Shown piece after piece: positions 19,735-31,599 of a stretch of DNA of 64,000 nucleotides. Within the stretch, counting starts at the first letter, position 1. Every line of letters starts with the position of its first letter. This DNA is from Diabrotica undecimpunctata (Eukaryota; Arthropoda; Insecta; Coleoptera; Chrysomelidae): the NCBI RefSeq assembly GCF_040954645.1, contig NC_092807.1, positions 49,856,991 through 49,920,990 on the forward strand. Reading direction: 5' to 3'. Made by a program: the position numbers and the translations under genes. Below the pieces are notes generated by a model, which worked only from the letters and a program-made list of their open reading frames with translations, did no database searches and was not told the DNA's origin.

Positions 19735-21130
19735 TTAGTTTACTTTCACTTCTTCATCTACGTCGTGGTCACATTCGAAAGACGCCAGCCGGTTATGGTG
19801 TACTATCATCGGCTTTCCCCTCGGAATCTTGCTTATTCGGTAGATGACATCGTTGATCTTCTCCATAATGAGGTATGGACCTTCCCAAAACTGCTGCAAC
19901 TTGGGAGAACAACCTTTTCGCTTCTTGGGATTATGGAGCCAGACTTTGTCGTTCTTCTTAAAGCACCCCTTTTCGGCTTGAGTATCGTACCGTTTCTTCA
20001 TTCGGTCGCTAGCGATTTGAAGATGTGAACGGACCAACTCGTGTACATCGTCCATTCTTCTTCGTAATTCGATCACATAATCTTCACCTGCTACATCCTC
20101 TCTAGGTCGACACCCAAACTCTAGATTGCAAGGTAGTCGCATCTCGCGTCCGAATAGGACTCTGGCTGGTGTCTGGCCTGTTGATTCATTAACAGCAGAT
20201 ATGTAGGCCATTGTGAACAACGGAAGATATTGGTCTCAGTCTCGCTGATGATCGGACACCATCTTTGTCAAATACTTGCCAACTGTCCTATTCATTCGTT
20301 CTACCATACCATCCGATTGCGGATGATACGCGGTAGTTCTTGTTTTCTTTATGCCCAGTCTATCACATATTCCTTGGAATAGATCGCCTTCGAAGTTCCT
20401 TCCTTGGTCACTATGGATCTCCAAAGGCACTCCAAATCGGCTGTAATATTCTTGGATCAACTTATCTGCAACGGTGGCGGCCTTCTGGTCTGGAAGTGCG
20501 TAAATTTCGACCCACTTAGTGAAGTAATCCATTACTACCAACATGTACTTGCCTCCATTTTCACTTTCTGGAAATGGCCCAACGATGTAAAAAGCTATTC
20601 TTTCAAACGGGCTTCCAACCTTATATTGTCTCATAGGAGCTCTCCTTTTTCGGTGACGCCCGTTACTCGTAGCACAAATAGTACATTTCTTACACCAGTC
20701 TTTTACGTCGTCGGAACTGTTCATCCAATAAAACCGTTCCCGAATTCGCTGAATGGTTTTCTTTACACCGAAATGCCCTCCTGATGGACTGTCGTGTAAC
20801 TGACGAAGTACTTCGGCTGTTCTGCTCTTTGATATCATCAACTGTCTTCTCTTCTCTGAACCGTCATTATTTTCCAGTACTCGTTTGAGCAAGCCATCTT
20901 CCATGATAAATAAGTCCCACTGGGCCCAATACGTCTTAACTACTGAGCATAGATTTGATATTTCTTGCCAAGGTGGTCGACGGTTTTCCTCTTTCCATTT
21001 TCGAATTTTTTGTATAACTGGATCTCTCTCTTGTTCTTCCCTTATCTTAGTAGGCGTCCAATCGTCGTTGACCATCGTTGTTCTTAGCACTGCTGCTTCC
21101 TTGGATTCCGTTTTGTTGCAGTAGGAACAC
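19735..21130 (-). pseudogene. Ty3/gypsy integrase
   Basis: Two minus frames (21270-20236, 20220-19735), interrupted near 20230. Zinc-binding HHCC region: LHDSPSGGHFGVKKT..(C)KKCTIC. Catalytic core: PFERIAFYIVGPFP, where the expected first Asp (normally ..MDIVGP) is Tyr, HSDQGRNFEG (second Asp), and HPQSDGMVERMNRTVG (Glu). C-terminal: TGQTPARVLFGREMRLP, DKVWLHNPKKRKG and FWEGPYLIMEKINDVIYRI, then HHNRL before the TAA. With the first catalytic Asp lost, this integrase is inactive. Confidence 0.88.
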
Positions 21131-22250
21131 TCTGCTGGGCATGGCCTTCTGGAAAGAGAATCAGCGTTTCTGTGGCTAACTCCGGCCCGGTGCTCAATCT
21201 TGAAATCGTATTCTTGGAGTCGTTCGATCCATCTGGCTATCTGACCCTCTGGATTCTTAAACTGCATCAACCTTTAAGGGCGGCATGGTCGGGTCGGATT
21301 AAAAACTTCCTTCCGTAGATGTATTGATAAAAGTGCTCTACTGATTTCACTACTGCTAGAAGTTCTCTTCTCGTAACACAATAATTCCGCTCAGAAGAGA
21401 ACTTTACTAAAATATCCAAGGACTCTTTTCTGTCCTCCTTGAATCTGAGATAGCACTCCTCCAATTCTGTATCTGTATCTAAGATGAACTCTCCTTCTGG
21501 CAGAGGGTATCCTAAAATTGGTGTTGTGATTAAATGCTTTTTTAAGGTCTCAAAGGCATTTTGGCAGTCTGTATCCCAGCGGTAATCTCTTGCTTCCTCT
21601 GTAAGTCGCGTTAATGGCTTAGCGATATCTGCAAACTTCTTAATAAACCTCCGGTAGTAAGTACATAGTCCAAGAAAACTTCTCACTTTATGTTTGTCCG
21701 TTGGTTCTGGCCATTCCTTAATGGAATCGATTTTTCCCTTATCCACGGCCACTCCTTCTTTACTGACTATATGACCCAGATAATTGACTTTACCTTGAAA
21801 TAACTTCTTGGGGTTTAACATCAATCGGGCAGCTTTAAGTCAATTAAAAACGTTTTCTAAATTCTTCAGATGATCTTCAAATGTCTCCCCCAAGACGATT
21901 ATGTCATCTAGATAAACCAGGCATGTTTTCCAAGGTAACCCTCTCAACATATTTTCCATAAGCCTCTCAAATGTCGCAGGGGCATTCTAGAGTCCAAATG
22001 GCATAACGTTGAATTGCCACAATCCAGATCCTGTGGTCTTCTCTTTATCTACTGGATCCATTTCTACCTGCCAGTATCCAGACTTCAAATCCAAAGTAGA
22101 AAACAATTTACTTCCAGCCAATGTGTCCAATGTATCGTCGATCCGAGGCAGAGGATAACTATCTTTCTTGGTAAAGTTGTTCACCAAACGGTAATCCATA
22201 TAGAACCTCGTTGTGCCGTATTTCTTCTTAACCAGGACCACCGGAGAGAC
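21131..22250 (-). pseudogene. Ty3/gypsy reverse transcriptase and RNase H
   Basis: Minus frames 22241-21987, about 21986-21840 and 21824-21267. RT: SPVVLVKKKYGTTRFYMDYR, FSTLDLKSGYWQVEM (first catalytic Asp), FNVMPFGL, CLVYLDDIIVLG (YLDD), NYLGHIVSKEGV, KVRSFLGLCTYYRRF. RNase H: ILDTDTELEECY.., RNYCVTRRELLAVVKSVEHF, then LIRPDHAALKG and IEHRAGVSHRNADSLSRRPC from the next frame. In-frame stops follow MPFGL (TAG) and FN (TAA) near 21843; the phase changes near 21268. Confidence 0.88.
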
Positions 22251-23140
22251 CTATGGGCTCGTAGAAGGTTCTATCACCCCGTCTTTCTTCATTTCCTGAA
22301 CAATTATTTCAGCTTCCTCTCTTTTCGCCTGTGGTAATCGTCGAGCTGTTTGACGAATTGGCTTAGCATTACCAGTATCAATTTTATGCTTTACAACAGT
22401 AGTTCTTCCCGTCTTTCCTCCTTTCGTTACGAAAATATCACGATACTGCCGAAGAAATTTCCTTATTTTCCTTTTCTCGATCTGATTTAGAGACTGTCCC
22501 GCAGCAGCAACCGTTTGGTCGAATTTGACGTTGGAATTATCACATGTTGTCGCCTGATGGATTATGGATGTCACAGGTACACAGGTTCCTACTTTTGTTT
22601 CTTTCTTGATGGTCACTGGTCACCAATTCCTTTCCAGTTATGATTCCACGGCCAACCTCGTCGTCATGGTTCCAAGGCTCCATCATAACAGGTGTTCCTT
22701 CGTCCACAATTCCCTGTAGCCGCGCTACTATGATCGTGTCACTTCTCGCAGGCACGACTGTATCTTCTTTAACGGCTGCTTGCACAGTTTTGTCATCATG
22801 TGGATAAAGAAATACCTCCTCGTTGCCAACTTTGATTACCTTATTCTTAAAATCCAATTGGAATCCATGCATATTCATTACGTCCATTCCTAATATAACA
22901 TCCTCTTCGATGTCAGCAACTATAACAGTATGGACGAACTTTTCTGCTCAAATTCCCAATTGTACCTGGATTTCTCCATGAATTTTGGCATTTTCACCTG
23001 TAGCGCTCCGAAGTCGCAACCTCGTTGGTAACAGTTTCTTACGGATGTTTATAACTGTCGGGCGTATAATGGTTCTGGTCGCTCCAGGTATCCACCAATA
23101 ACGTATGCCTTTTACCATTTATTTCTCCATCTACATATAC
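22251..23140 (-). pseudogene. Ty3/gypsy aspartic protease and linker to RT
   Basis: The protease active site is read as NGKRHTLLVDT, after which an extra base in the DTGA codons shifts the frame. The new phase continues with RTIIRPTVINIRKKLLP, a TGA, then VADIEEDVILGMDVM and FQLDFKNKVIKVG, the typical ILG flap end. The frame 22887-22540 is followed after another shift near 22610 by 22616-22251 (KVGTCVPV, FLRQYRDIFVTKGGKTG, PIRQTARRLPQAKREEAE), the linker into RT. A stop follows IEPSTSP at 22251. Confidence 0.8.
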
Positions 23141-24445
23141 ACTATCTTCACGACATTTAAAAGAAGCTATTAGTATGAGAGGGTCTTTGGGAAAGTTCAG
23201 GGTCGAAGCTGCCCCCCTATGGCTGACTTGTTCTAGTTTTCCTGATGGTGAGTTTCTTGATTTTATGGTCTTCGTTTTCTTGCATGTAATACTTTTCATC
23301 ATATTAACGAGCTGGTCAAGTTTATCTTCATCTCCTTCATCTTTTACAGTCCTAACTTTACTGTACCCGCCAGAGGCCTGCGTAGCTGACTCGTATTCGA
23401 GGGCGGCGGATAAGACATCAATCAGCGTCTTGTGACGAGCTAATCGCAGTGTTCTCTGCATTTCATGATCACGAAGACCATCAATAAACGTTTGAACGGC
23501 CAACTTTTACATTAAGTCTTCGGGAGCTGTTGGATAAGCATATCGTACTAATCTGGCAATATCTACCTCATATTCTTGAAGAGCCTCATCTTTCTTCTGT
23601 CTTCGATTTTTAAGCTGCGACTGATATACATGCTCCAAATGTTCGTGGCCATATCGCATATTTAACCTCTTCTTCAGTTGTTCGAAATCATCCGTCTCCT
23701 CTACGGCTATAGTCTGAAACACATCTAAGGCATCTCCTCGAGGAGAGATAGTCAGGTTTACAGCCTTTTCTTTTTCAGACCATCCATTCGCTCTTGCAGC
23801 TGATTCGAACTGTTTCATGTAGTTGTTCCATGACGATTTTCCGTCGAAAGTTGGGACTTTCACATGAACAGAACCTCCACTTCCTTCAAATTTCGGCCGT
23901 ATTTCCGACTTACATTTCGTCTCTTCTTCTTTTGTCTCTACTGTAATTGGATTGTTTCCTCTCTCTGCTGTCTCTGTTTCCTCCATCTTCCTTTCCATCT
24001 CTTTCCATATCTTTTCTTCGAAAGCCAACATATCAGCAGCAACTTGGTCTTTTAACGACGATATTCTATCGTCGAGGGCAGACATCTCAGAAGTGACTTT
24101 AGAGATTTCCAAAGAGATGTTAGCAGAAACTTTGCTTTCCAGAGAAGAAATCTCGTTAGAAACTTTGTCTTCTAATGATGCGATGTCACCAGAAACTTTG
24201 GCTACATTAGAAGAAACTTTCGAAATATCGTCAGAAACTTTGTTCTCTAATTTCGAAATCGACGAGATGACAGCATCATGTTCATCTTCAAATATATAAG
24301 TTTCCGGGTCTAAACCCTCTACCTCCAAAGCGTTCTTTAGTCGTTGGACTAACTCAGCCTTTTTTCCGCTAGAAGCTAATTCTCTATCCTCGAGATATCT
24401 TCTTAAATTCGTAGCTGCGAGCTCATAGGTCGCAGTCATTTTCAC
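23141..24445 (-). pseudogene. Ty3/gypsy gag with SAP-like motif and coiled coil
   Basis: From ATG 24445. Residues about 8-45 (LAATNLRRYLEDRELASSG, KKAELVQRLKNAL) fit a SAP motif, a small DNA-binding helix pair. Residues 55-160 are a long heptad-like S/V/L-rich coiled coil with repeating KVS.(D/N)IS units. Then come a basic linker and a gag capsid-like region (VHVKVPTFDGKSSWNNYMKQ, EKAVNLTISPRGDALDVFQT, RRQKKDEALQEYEVDIARLV). A TAA near 23505 breaks the frame, which resumes in phase (VQTFIDGLRDHEMQRTLRLA). No CCHC zinc knuckle is seen. The start lies 12-40 bases from the LTR with no primer site. Confidence 0.8.
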
Positions 24446-24474
24446 AAATTATTTTATAAATATTTAAATTTATA

Positions 24475-24857
24475 AAGTCTTTATTTGTACAATATAACTA
24501 ATTTATTTCACACTAATAATTATATAATTTATTTACATTTATTACGATACGCGCATTACATTTTAAAAACTCGACGCGTTATTTTTCAGACTAGCCTGTC
24601 CTCAACAAAATTCTCTCTTTAAATATAAAATGGCGTTAATCGAGAATTCCGGCGATTCCCTTCGAATAGACGAGAAGGTCACTCGGACTGGTCTTTCAGC
24701 TAAGCGGCGAACTTACTAGAATTCGGTCCGCGACCCTTGCTGAATGATCTCGAACGCCATGGAACTGTTTTTAGCGTAGGGGTCCCTTGGATATTGCTTA
24801 CTAGAAACACATGTTTACAGTTTTGAGTCATATTATACATCATTATTTATCGTAACA
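24475..24857 (-). repeat. LTR B (5' LTR of the macro element)
   Basis: Minus-strand start TGTTACGATAAATAATGATG matches LTR A's first 14 bases, and ATTCCGGCGATTCCCTT is shared; much of the middle differs. AATAAAG lies near its 3' end. Between it and gag the primer site found next to LTR A is absent, replaced by AT-rich sequence. The outer edge cuts into LINE D at 24858. Confidence 0.7.
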
Positions 24858-26655
24858 CTATCATGGTTTTGTTGACTGTTCTGCGAAACAACTCCGCGAA
24901 GGTCATCTCAAACCATTGTCGGAGGTTTTTCAACCATGAGATACGACGGCGCCCCGCTCCTTTCCTGTCAAATACTTTACCCTGCATAACGAGTTGAAGA
25001 ATTCGATACTTTTCTTCGTTCCGCATCACGTGGCCGAGGTACTCGAGCTTACGTTATTTTACTAAATTAAGTAATTAATTTTCACTTCTTTTCTTTTGTC
25101 ATGCGCTGTAGGACTTCAACGTTGGTGACATGGTCCACACACGATATTTTTAGTATCCTGCTGTAAATTCACATTTCGAAGGCTTCAATCCACCTTCTAG
25201 TAGCTTGCGTCAATGTCCAGGCTTCAACTCCATATAGTAACACTTGAAGAATGTAGCACCTCACTATCCGCATCTTGGTTCCCAAACTGAGAGCACTGCA
25301 GCACAGCAAGGATCTCAACTTGATAAATGTAGACCGTGCCATTTCAATTCTGGATCTAATCTCTTGAGCTAAGTCCCATTGTGAGTTGAGGGTAGTTCCG
25401 AGCTAAGTGAATCTGTCGACTCTCTGGATCTCTTCGCTACCTGCCATTAGTGCCCCGGGATCTAAATTTGCACAGCTGACAACCATGAATTTAGTTTTCT
25501 TAATATTAAGGTCTAGTCCGTATGTTACGCTAACAGTTCTCACTGGGTCTAGTAAGGCTTGTAGATCATTTAGGCTGGTTGCTAGTAACAGTGTCATCGG
25601 CGAGCGGATATTATTGATGTATTCACCGTTCACTTCAGTTAACTCCTTCGTGCTCACTTCACTCATCACCTGAATAAGTTCAACGGGTATTTAGTTCGGA
25701 CCTGTGGCCTTACCATTCTTAGACTGTTTTAAAGCTTCTTTCACTTCGCTTTCTAGTATTGACGACCCTGCCATGCAATTTATTTCTGGAAGGTTACCTC
25801 GGTAGTCTCAGAAAAGTTCTTCGATGTACATTTCCCAGGTCACCAACTTCTCCTTAACTGTCGTCGCCAGGTTCCCGTCTTTGTTTATGAGGAGGTGTGT
25901 GTTTCTCCTCTTGTATTGACCAGTGGCTTCTCGAATCTTTCGGTGGATATTTATATGATCGTGTTTCACTTGGAGCTCTTCGATTAATTTACACTTTTCT
26001 TGCATCCATGTCTCCTTGGCTCTTCGTATTTCTTTTTTAATTGTTTAGTTGATTTCTTGGTATTTCTTCGCGTCCCTGTTTTTCATTAATCTCCTTTGGT
26101 CGATCATCTGCAGAATGTCATCAGTCATCCATTATTAATTTTTTACTCTTGTTTTCTTTCCCAGACGTTCTTTTCCCGCATTTAGCATGACGTCTTTGAT
26201 ATAAATCATTCCATTTTTGTTCTACACTCTGTTCTTGTTGTTTAGCGGCTTCTAGTTTTTCTCTCATTACATCTCTTGCGTTCTGACGAACTACGGGGTC
26301 TTTTATAGTGTCATAATCCAGGTTTTGTTTAGGTTTACTTATGATGAGTTTCTTTAGTTTGAGTTTTATCTGACCCACTAATGGGTTGTGGTCCGATGAG
26401 ATGTCTGCTCCTGGGAAGGTCTTCGCCAAAGTCAAGCTGTTCTTGAATCTTTTGTTAATGAGAATAAAGTCTATCTGGTTTCTGATGATATTGTTGGCTG
26501 TCTCTGCAGGTGACTTCCACGTATAAAGTCGTCTCGGGGGAAGTCTAAACCAGGTGTTAGCAATGGTAAAATCTTCTTCCCGACAAAATTGGATAAGTTG
26601 GTCTCCCCTTTCGTTTTTCTCGTCTAAGTCGTGTTTTCCGACGATGTCTTCTAAT
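24858..26655 (-). pseudogene. LINE D (EN end to RT C-terminus), decayed
   Basis: Minus-strand order: EN C-terminal part (about 26655-26380, with RLPPRRLYTWKSPAET, IRNQIDFILINKRF and SDHNPLVGQ), linker (26435-26121, 26005-25808 with HINIHRKIREATGQYKRRN), RT piece (25669-25403 with NGEYINNIR, YGLDLNIKKTKFMVVS) and C-terminal end (25029-24847, RNEEKYRILQLVMQGKV, GRRRISWLKNLRQWF). The RT YADD box is damaged. The Ty3 element interrupts it near its C-terminus (NKTMIV). Same general type as LINE A, more diverged. Confidence 0.78.
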
Positions 26656-26671
26656 TGCTGCTAATAATTAG

Positions 26672-26779
26672 GCTGCTAATTTAGAAATTGATTTAGTTGT
26701 AGATGAATTTAAAAAATTGGCACCTTTCAACAGAAGAATGTCATTAGGTCTTAGGTATAGTTTTAAAATTCAAGATTAG
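26672..26779 (+). CDS. Possible terminal exon of an unidentified host gene
   Basis: After a TTAG at 26668-26671, an open phase-0 stretch encodes 35 residues (ANLEIDLVVDEFKKLAPF, then NRRMSLGLRYSFKIQD) ending at TAG 26777-26779. The composition looks protein-like, but no family was recognised, the pyrimidine tract is poor and no upstream exon was found. It starts right at the edge of LINE D. It may be chance. Confidence 0.2.
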   Translation, partial: AANLEIDLVVDEFKKLAPFNRRMSLGLRYSFKIQD

Positions 26780-28100
26780 GATTTTGTTTTATGTTCATGT
26801 TTGAAAATAATTTAAAATTATTTTACACGGATTTTTAATTTTTACTCATATTCTTTCACTTATTGCCTACAATAGAATGTTAAAATAATATTCAAAAGAA
26901 AAGTAACAAAAAAATTATGAGTGACAATTAGGAAGGAATTATCAAATCAATGACTAAACTTGATCATATAATAAAAATAATTATTAGTAAACAAAAAAAA
27001 ATTACTAACTAGACAGGCGTTCACTTCCCACTTACGGTTTTTGTGTCTCTATTATATAAACCCAAATAAACATAAACTAAACGCAAAATTATACCCAATT
27101 TATAGTCACATAAATTAAAATCGACAATAATAAAACCATAGATGTAGTAATAAAAACCTAGATGTAGATCTGGAAGACAATAAGTAAAGCCCATTTTTTA
27201 ATGTTTAGTGAGCATGTTGTGACTATGCTAGATGGACACAATCTTATTCAGTCATTCTTAAATTTAGTTTAACAAACGTACATTGTTTTAGTAATATACC
27301 TACATTATTGTAATATATAATAACAAATAATAAATAGGTATCCAAATTCAACAATCAACAATTTTTTTCTCCTTTTTATTAAAATTTATTTACTAAAAAG
27401 TGTAATTAACACTTACACAATACAATATCCAAATTCAACAATCAATAATTTTTTTCTCCTTTTTATTAAAATTTATTTACTAAAAAGTGTAACATTAAAC
27501 CCACGAGATAGGTATCTTTTTTGTAATTGTTTTGTCATAAAACAGTCGTTTTGCTTGCTTACAACTTTTAAGTTGATAAAGGAAATCTGAAACTTCAGTA
27601 TTCATTATAAAAAGCATAAATAAAGCTAACATAAACGAGACCTTTTAAAATTTTCTTATATGCAGTCAAATGTAATTTTCAAATTTTTGCCCCCTTATTT
27701 TTTCCGTCGAAAAATAGCGCCCTTTATCGCTTCAATTCTGCATTAAAATACGATCATAGGTATTTCGACCTCTAGGTTATTTAATAGAACTCTGTGAATG
27801 AAACTAACCGCGTTCCCGTTTGCCGACGTTTCCTGCAATAAATATACGTAATGTAGATTATTATATATAGATGGCAGCGCTCAGACAGAACAATGAAGTG
27901 GTTCTGATCTTCTCTGTTGATAGTTGATAGTTCTTTTATTTACCACTACTTGTAAAATGTCCGGTGCGATGTATATTTTAACCCTTTTTATATTTTATTA
28001 ACTTTCTCATTAATTAATCATTGACTTTTTATATGTTTTATCATATTAACAAACTGGCAACTAGTTTTATTGTTAACGAACAGACTGAACTGTAGTGTTG
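26780..28100. other. AT-rich spacer upstream of the B56 gene
   Basis: No coding signal. Holds a tandem duplication at 27339-27493. A TATATATA at about 27862 and a moderately GC-richer patch (27770-27960) could contain the B56 promoter, but no core promoter can be fixed. Confidence 0.4.
27339..27493 (+). repeat. Direct tandem duplication, 87-bp period
   Basis: TATCCAAATTCAACAATCAA through ..TTTACTAAAAAGTGTAA occurs at 27339-27406 and again at 27426-27493 with one or two differences. A recent local duplication. Confidence 0.85.
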
Positions 28101-28249
28101 TGGTTTTTGTAGAATTGTGGAAATCGGTAACGGAATTTGTTGATTGATGCCGTGGCCATTCTTGTTTTGTTAATTTATTATTACAATTAATTAGTAAATC
28201 AGCAACCACGATTAATTAGAAGTATCAACATAGGTTGTATATATCAAAA

Positions 28250-28252
28250 ATG
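28250..28252 (+). CDS. B56 gene exon 1: initiator ATG at the splice donor
   Basis: The coding part of exon 1 is just ATG, immediately followed by GTAAGTAG, a strong donor. The context is CAAAAATGG. The intron (28253-28341, 89 bp) ends in a long T tract and GCAG. The 5' UTR upstream is not delimited. The short intron and clean splice signals support it, but it is inferred from sequence only. Confidence 0.6.
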
Positions 28253-28341
28253 GTAAGTAGGAGAAAAAATAATCAAACAAAACCAAACGTCAAATAGGTT
28301 AGTGTGTCTCAGAACTGTTGTCAATTGGTACTTTTTTGCAG

Positions 28342-28386
28342 GATCCGAAAAATAAAATTATAGGAAACGGTGACAGTGATCTAGAG
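28342..28386 (+). CDS. PP2A B56 regulatory subunit, exon 2 (candidate N-terminus)
   Basis: 45 bases, acceptor TTTTTTGCAG at 28332-28341, donor GAG|GTGAGT. Joined to the ATG in exon 1 it encodes MDPKNKIIGNGDSDLE. It is phase 0 at both ends and so fits the phase-0 exon at 47995. B56 N-termini are variable and disordered, so the family cannot be proved from this exon alone; the link is by phase and strand. Confidence 0.5.
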
Positions 28387-29439
28387 GTGAGTTTCTCAAA
28401 TTTTATTAAATGTAATGTATGTGTGCGAGTTACTCAGACTTAGTTTACATTAGTAGCTATTTTTAGACCAGGAATCTGTTGAAATAACTACATTTTTTAG
28501 TATGAACTCATGTCTCATACACATTTTTGTGTTCATTTATTCATTTTCGCATGCTAGTTTTTAATTTAATTCAGCTGGTGTGCGGAAGTAATGTAATTTA
28601 AAACCAATATTTTATTGCTTACATTAAATATGTGGACATTGAGTATTTTACAAAAATGTATGTTTAGAATCCTAAATACCTTGCACATAAATATTATGAA
28701 AGCAAATATTTTACTCTTTTAAATAATAGGATAATACATAGGCCAGTCAGTTAAGCTATGCTTTTGTTTGAACAACATTGTTTTTAATGAAATCTATTTT
28801 TACAATGAGCTGAAGCTGGGAATACTTACATAAAACATATTATGTATATGTGTATTATAGGTATGCTGGCTTATAAGTATTTCTAAAACATAAATGGATT
28901 TTACTTAATATCTTCATTTAATGTCATTATTAAATATGAGTTTAAAAAACAAATATCAATATTTTGAATAAAGAAAATCTTGTTTAAATTTGCAATATGT
29001 ATACTGTTATGATGTATACACTCTGTATTTATATGATGTCAAACACTTACAAATTCTCATGGTGATTAATTGAATAAGTGTAGTTTATAGGATTAATTAA
29101 TTAATGATAAAAATGGCATACTGTAGAAAGAGAAATAACATAGATACATTTTAATTCTTTTATTTATTTTTTTGTAAAATGATTTATCCTTTTGTGTTTT
29201 TTTTATGGTAAACGAGAGATGAATATTATTGAATATCTTATTTTATACCTTTAAAAATTGATCATTATTTATAAGACTCTGCTATTACTAAAAAATACAT
29301 TAGCAATGTCAGTCAATATGGTTCTGTACTATGGACATTTTTTTTGAGAACAATTTCAAAGGTGAAAATTGAAATGTCAAATATTCTACTAAAATACTAA
29401 TAAAGTATTTTTGTTAAAATTGTGGTTTTTATAAATACA

Positions 29440-30930
29440 TAAGTACATATTATATCAAATCAAATTTTATTGCCTAAAAGGAGAAATCTCAATTCAGAGA
29501 CAATCAGTTCACTGCCAAAAATGTGCCACTGCCAGATATTCAGTTCAAAATGACAAAATAAAGAATCATTTTTTTTTAATTAAGTCAAATAGCTACTAAA
29601 TATATCAATTTTATTATTTGTAAGGTGTCAAACTAAGAACAGGTTCATTCTGTGCTCTATTTTCAAGATAAAAACTTCCAACTTGTCTTCAGGAAATCAA
29701 TATATACATTAATAGGATGCATGCAAATGATGCACAGGAGATTTAAAACATTGTGAAGGATCTTGACAAACTGTGTGTTTGTTTTTCATTCTTCTAAGGG
29801 CATCGTAGACATCATCCTCAGTCAAATCATAGAGCATTATATTTTGACAGCTAGAGTCTTGATAAAATCGAAATCTCGAAAAATTACTCAGAAAAAAATT
29901 AGCAATTGTATATTGACAGTAGTTTGAGGTGTCTTACATGTCGATAGGCCAAGGATTATAGGCCAGGTATGCAAGATTTATTCTTTTTGGGGAATATATT
30001 TCCTAAATTGTTTTGGAATGAATCTTTAGAGATGATTCAGTTTCATTTATATAGGAAAGATGCTGGAATATCATGTTTAACTATAAAAGTAAAACACCTC
30101 CACCTCTTAACCAGTTCATTATATCAAACCTTTGATCCTTTCTATATACAATGTAATTATCACAAAATAAATCACAATTTAATAAACCATCCTGGATTCA
30201 GATTCTGTTATTGTCACCAAAAGATTTGCATACACAGACATACATATATGTATAGAATTCACTAGTTTTTGTTTTCACGCCTCTAACATTTTGATAGGGG
30301 GGCATATCTTCTTGTTAGATAAAGTAGCTAGTTTAAATTATTATTAGTAATAATTTTAGGCTTTCTGCATCAAGAAGCAATCTTTAAATTAGTTTCTCCA
30401 GAGTTTATGTGATCAGTCATTACCTGCTTTATTTTTCCATATTCCAGGAGTTGCTTTTTTAGTCCTGTTATAACTAATTGACAAATGTTTAGCAGTGAGG
30501 CTATGTATCAGTTTTCTGAAGATATGCATGGTACTACTAGCCAGCTCATCTGATTTGTAGATCACCTGGATCAGTTTATATTTATTTCTAAGCCGAAAAC
30601 TTTGATATCTAGCTCTCTAATTTGATTTAGTACACTGTGTAATAATCTGGGCTGTGAGGTCCTCAATATTATTTGCAGCTTCAGGACAGTTTAATACTAT
30701 AAAGTTCTTCATACAATTTGTTCTTTCATAGTACTCCTAGAAGAAATTTTCAAATGTATCTATAAGCTGCTGTACCAAATTGTTTGCGACTACAGAAGAT
30801 GAGCCAGTGACTTTTAGTGCTTCAAGCTCAGTTGTCATTGATGCGATTTTCTGACTAAGTTGGATAAACTATGATTTTTTATTGGATTTGTATTGTTCTA
30901 TTGTTGCTATTTGCTATTGCCTCTACTATT
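29440..30930 (-). pseudogene. Jockey-like LINE remnants (ORF1 piece and RT start)
   Basis: Minus readings give an ORF1-like segment around 30930-30480 (LSQKIASMTTELEALKVTG, then YYERTNCMKNFIVLNCPE), which looks like the coiled coil and RRM-like part of jockey-type ORF1. Around 29960-29780 there is a linker/RT start (IMLYDLTEDDVYDALRRMKN). The low end carries a LINE-like 3' terminus (AATAAAATTTGATTTGATAT on the minus strand). Many stops and shifts. EN and most of RT are missing, so more than one copy may be involved. Confidence 0.5.
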
Positions 30931-31599
30931 TTCAAATGTATATTTGTATTGGTGTTTATGGCTGAAGAATCTGTTGTTAAATCTTAGACTATTTAATCTT
31001 TATTTAAACCTTTGTCTGTAAAATTCAGATATTAAAACAGTTTCCTTAAGTTGCTAGTAGACAGTTTCACATTCTGTTTTTATTGTTGTTGTTTTAACAC
31101 AATATGAAGTCTATGAATGTCTGTTATTATTCTTCTAATGATAATGCGTTCTGAAACTGAAATGTGAGTCATCATTGTGTAGACTGTCCTAATCCGAGGC
31201 ATAGTATCAGTTCTCAGGAGTATATTGTTTTTTTACTCCTATAAGTAGGTTACTGGTCTGATTTAACATCAAACTGGTACTGGGATTGCTAGTTTTGGTG
31301 TCTAGACATGCCAATAATTATTTCATTTGCTAGATATTTGATCTTAGGGTTATACTGCCCATATTTAGTCAACAGAGCCTCGTATGTTTCAAACAGGAGT
31401 TACCAAGGAAAGGTGAGATTCTTTGTAGGGTGTGTGACGCATCTCTACCTCATTAAACTCCCGGAAAAGGAAACTAACTGTAATAACTATGGGATTATAA
31501 GATGCCCACATACATGTTTACAAAACAAGATTTCAAGCTCAAACTAAATATCATAAGCAAGTCTGAGTTAGCACAGAATGATATCGCTCAAATCACAGG

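Larger units (their letters stand above)
14083..24857 (-). mobile_element. Ty3/gypsy retrotransposon with macro domain and CCCH zinc finger
   Basis: Minus-strand order: LTR B (24857-24475), gag with a SAP-like motif and coiled coil (24445-23141), protease, RT/RNase H, integrase (to 19735), macro domain first half (19725-19441), a nested LINE pair (14898-19440), macro second half plus CCCH zinc finger (14891-14540), polypurine tract, LTR A (14539-14083). The 9-bp duplication around the LINE proves that the two macro halves belong to one insertion. At its 5' side the element sits inside another LINE (24858-26655). The coding part carries several frameshifts and stops. LTR A and LTR B are related but clearly diverged, so they may not be an original pair. 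Confidence 0.82.
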
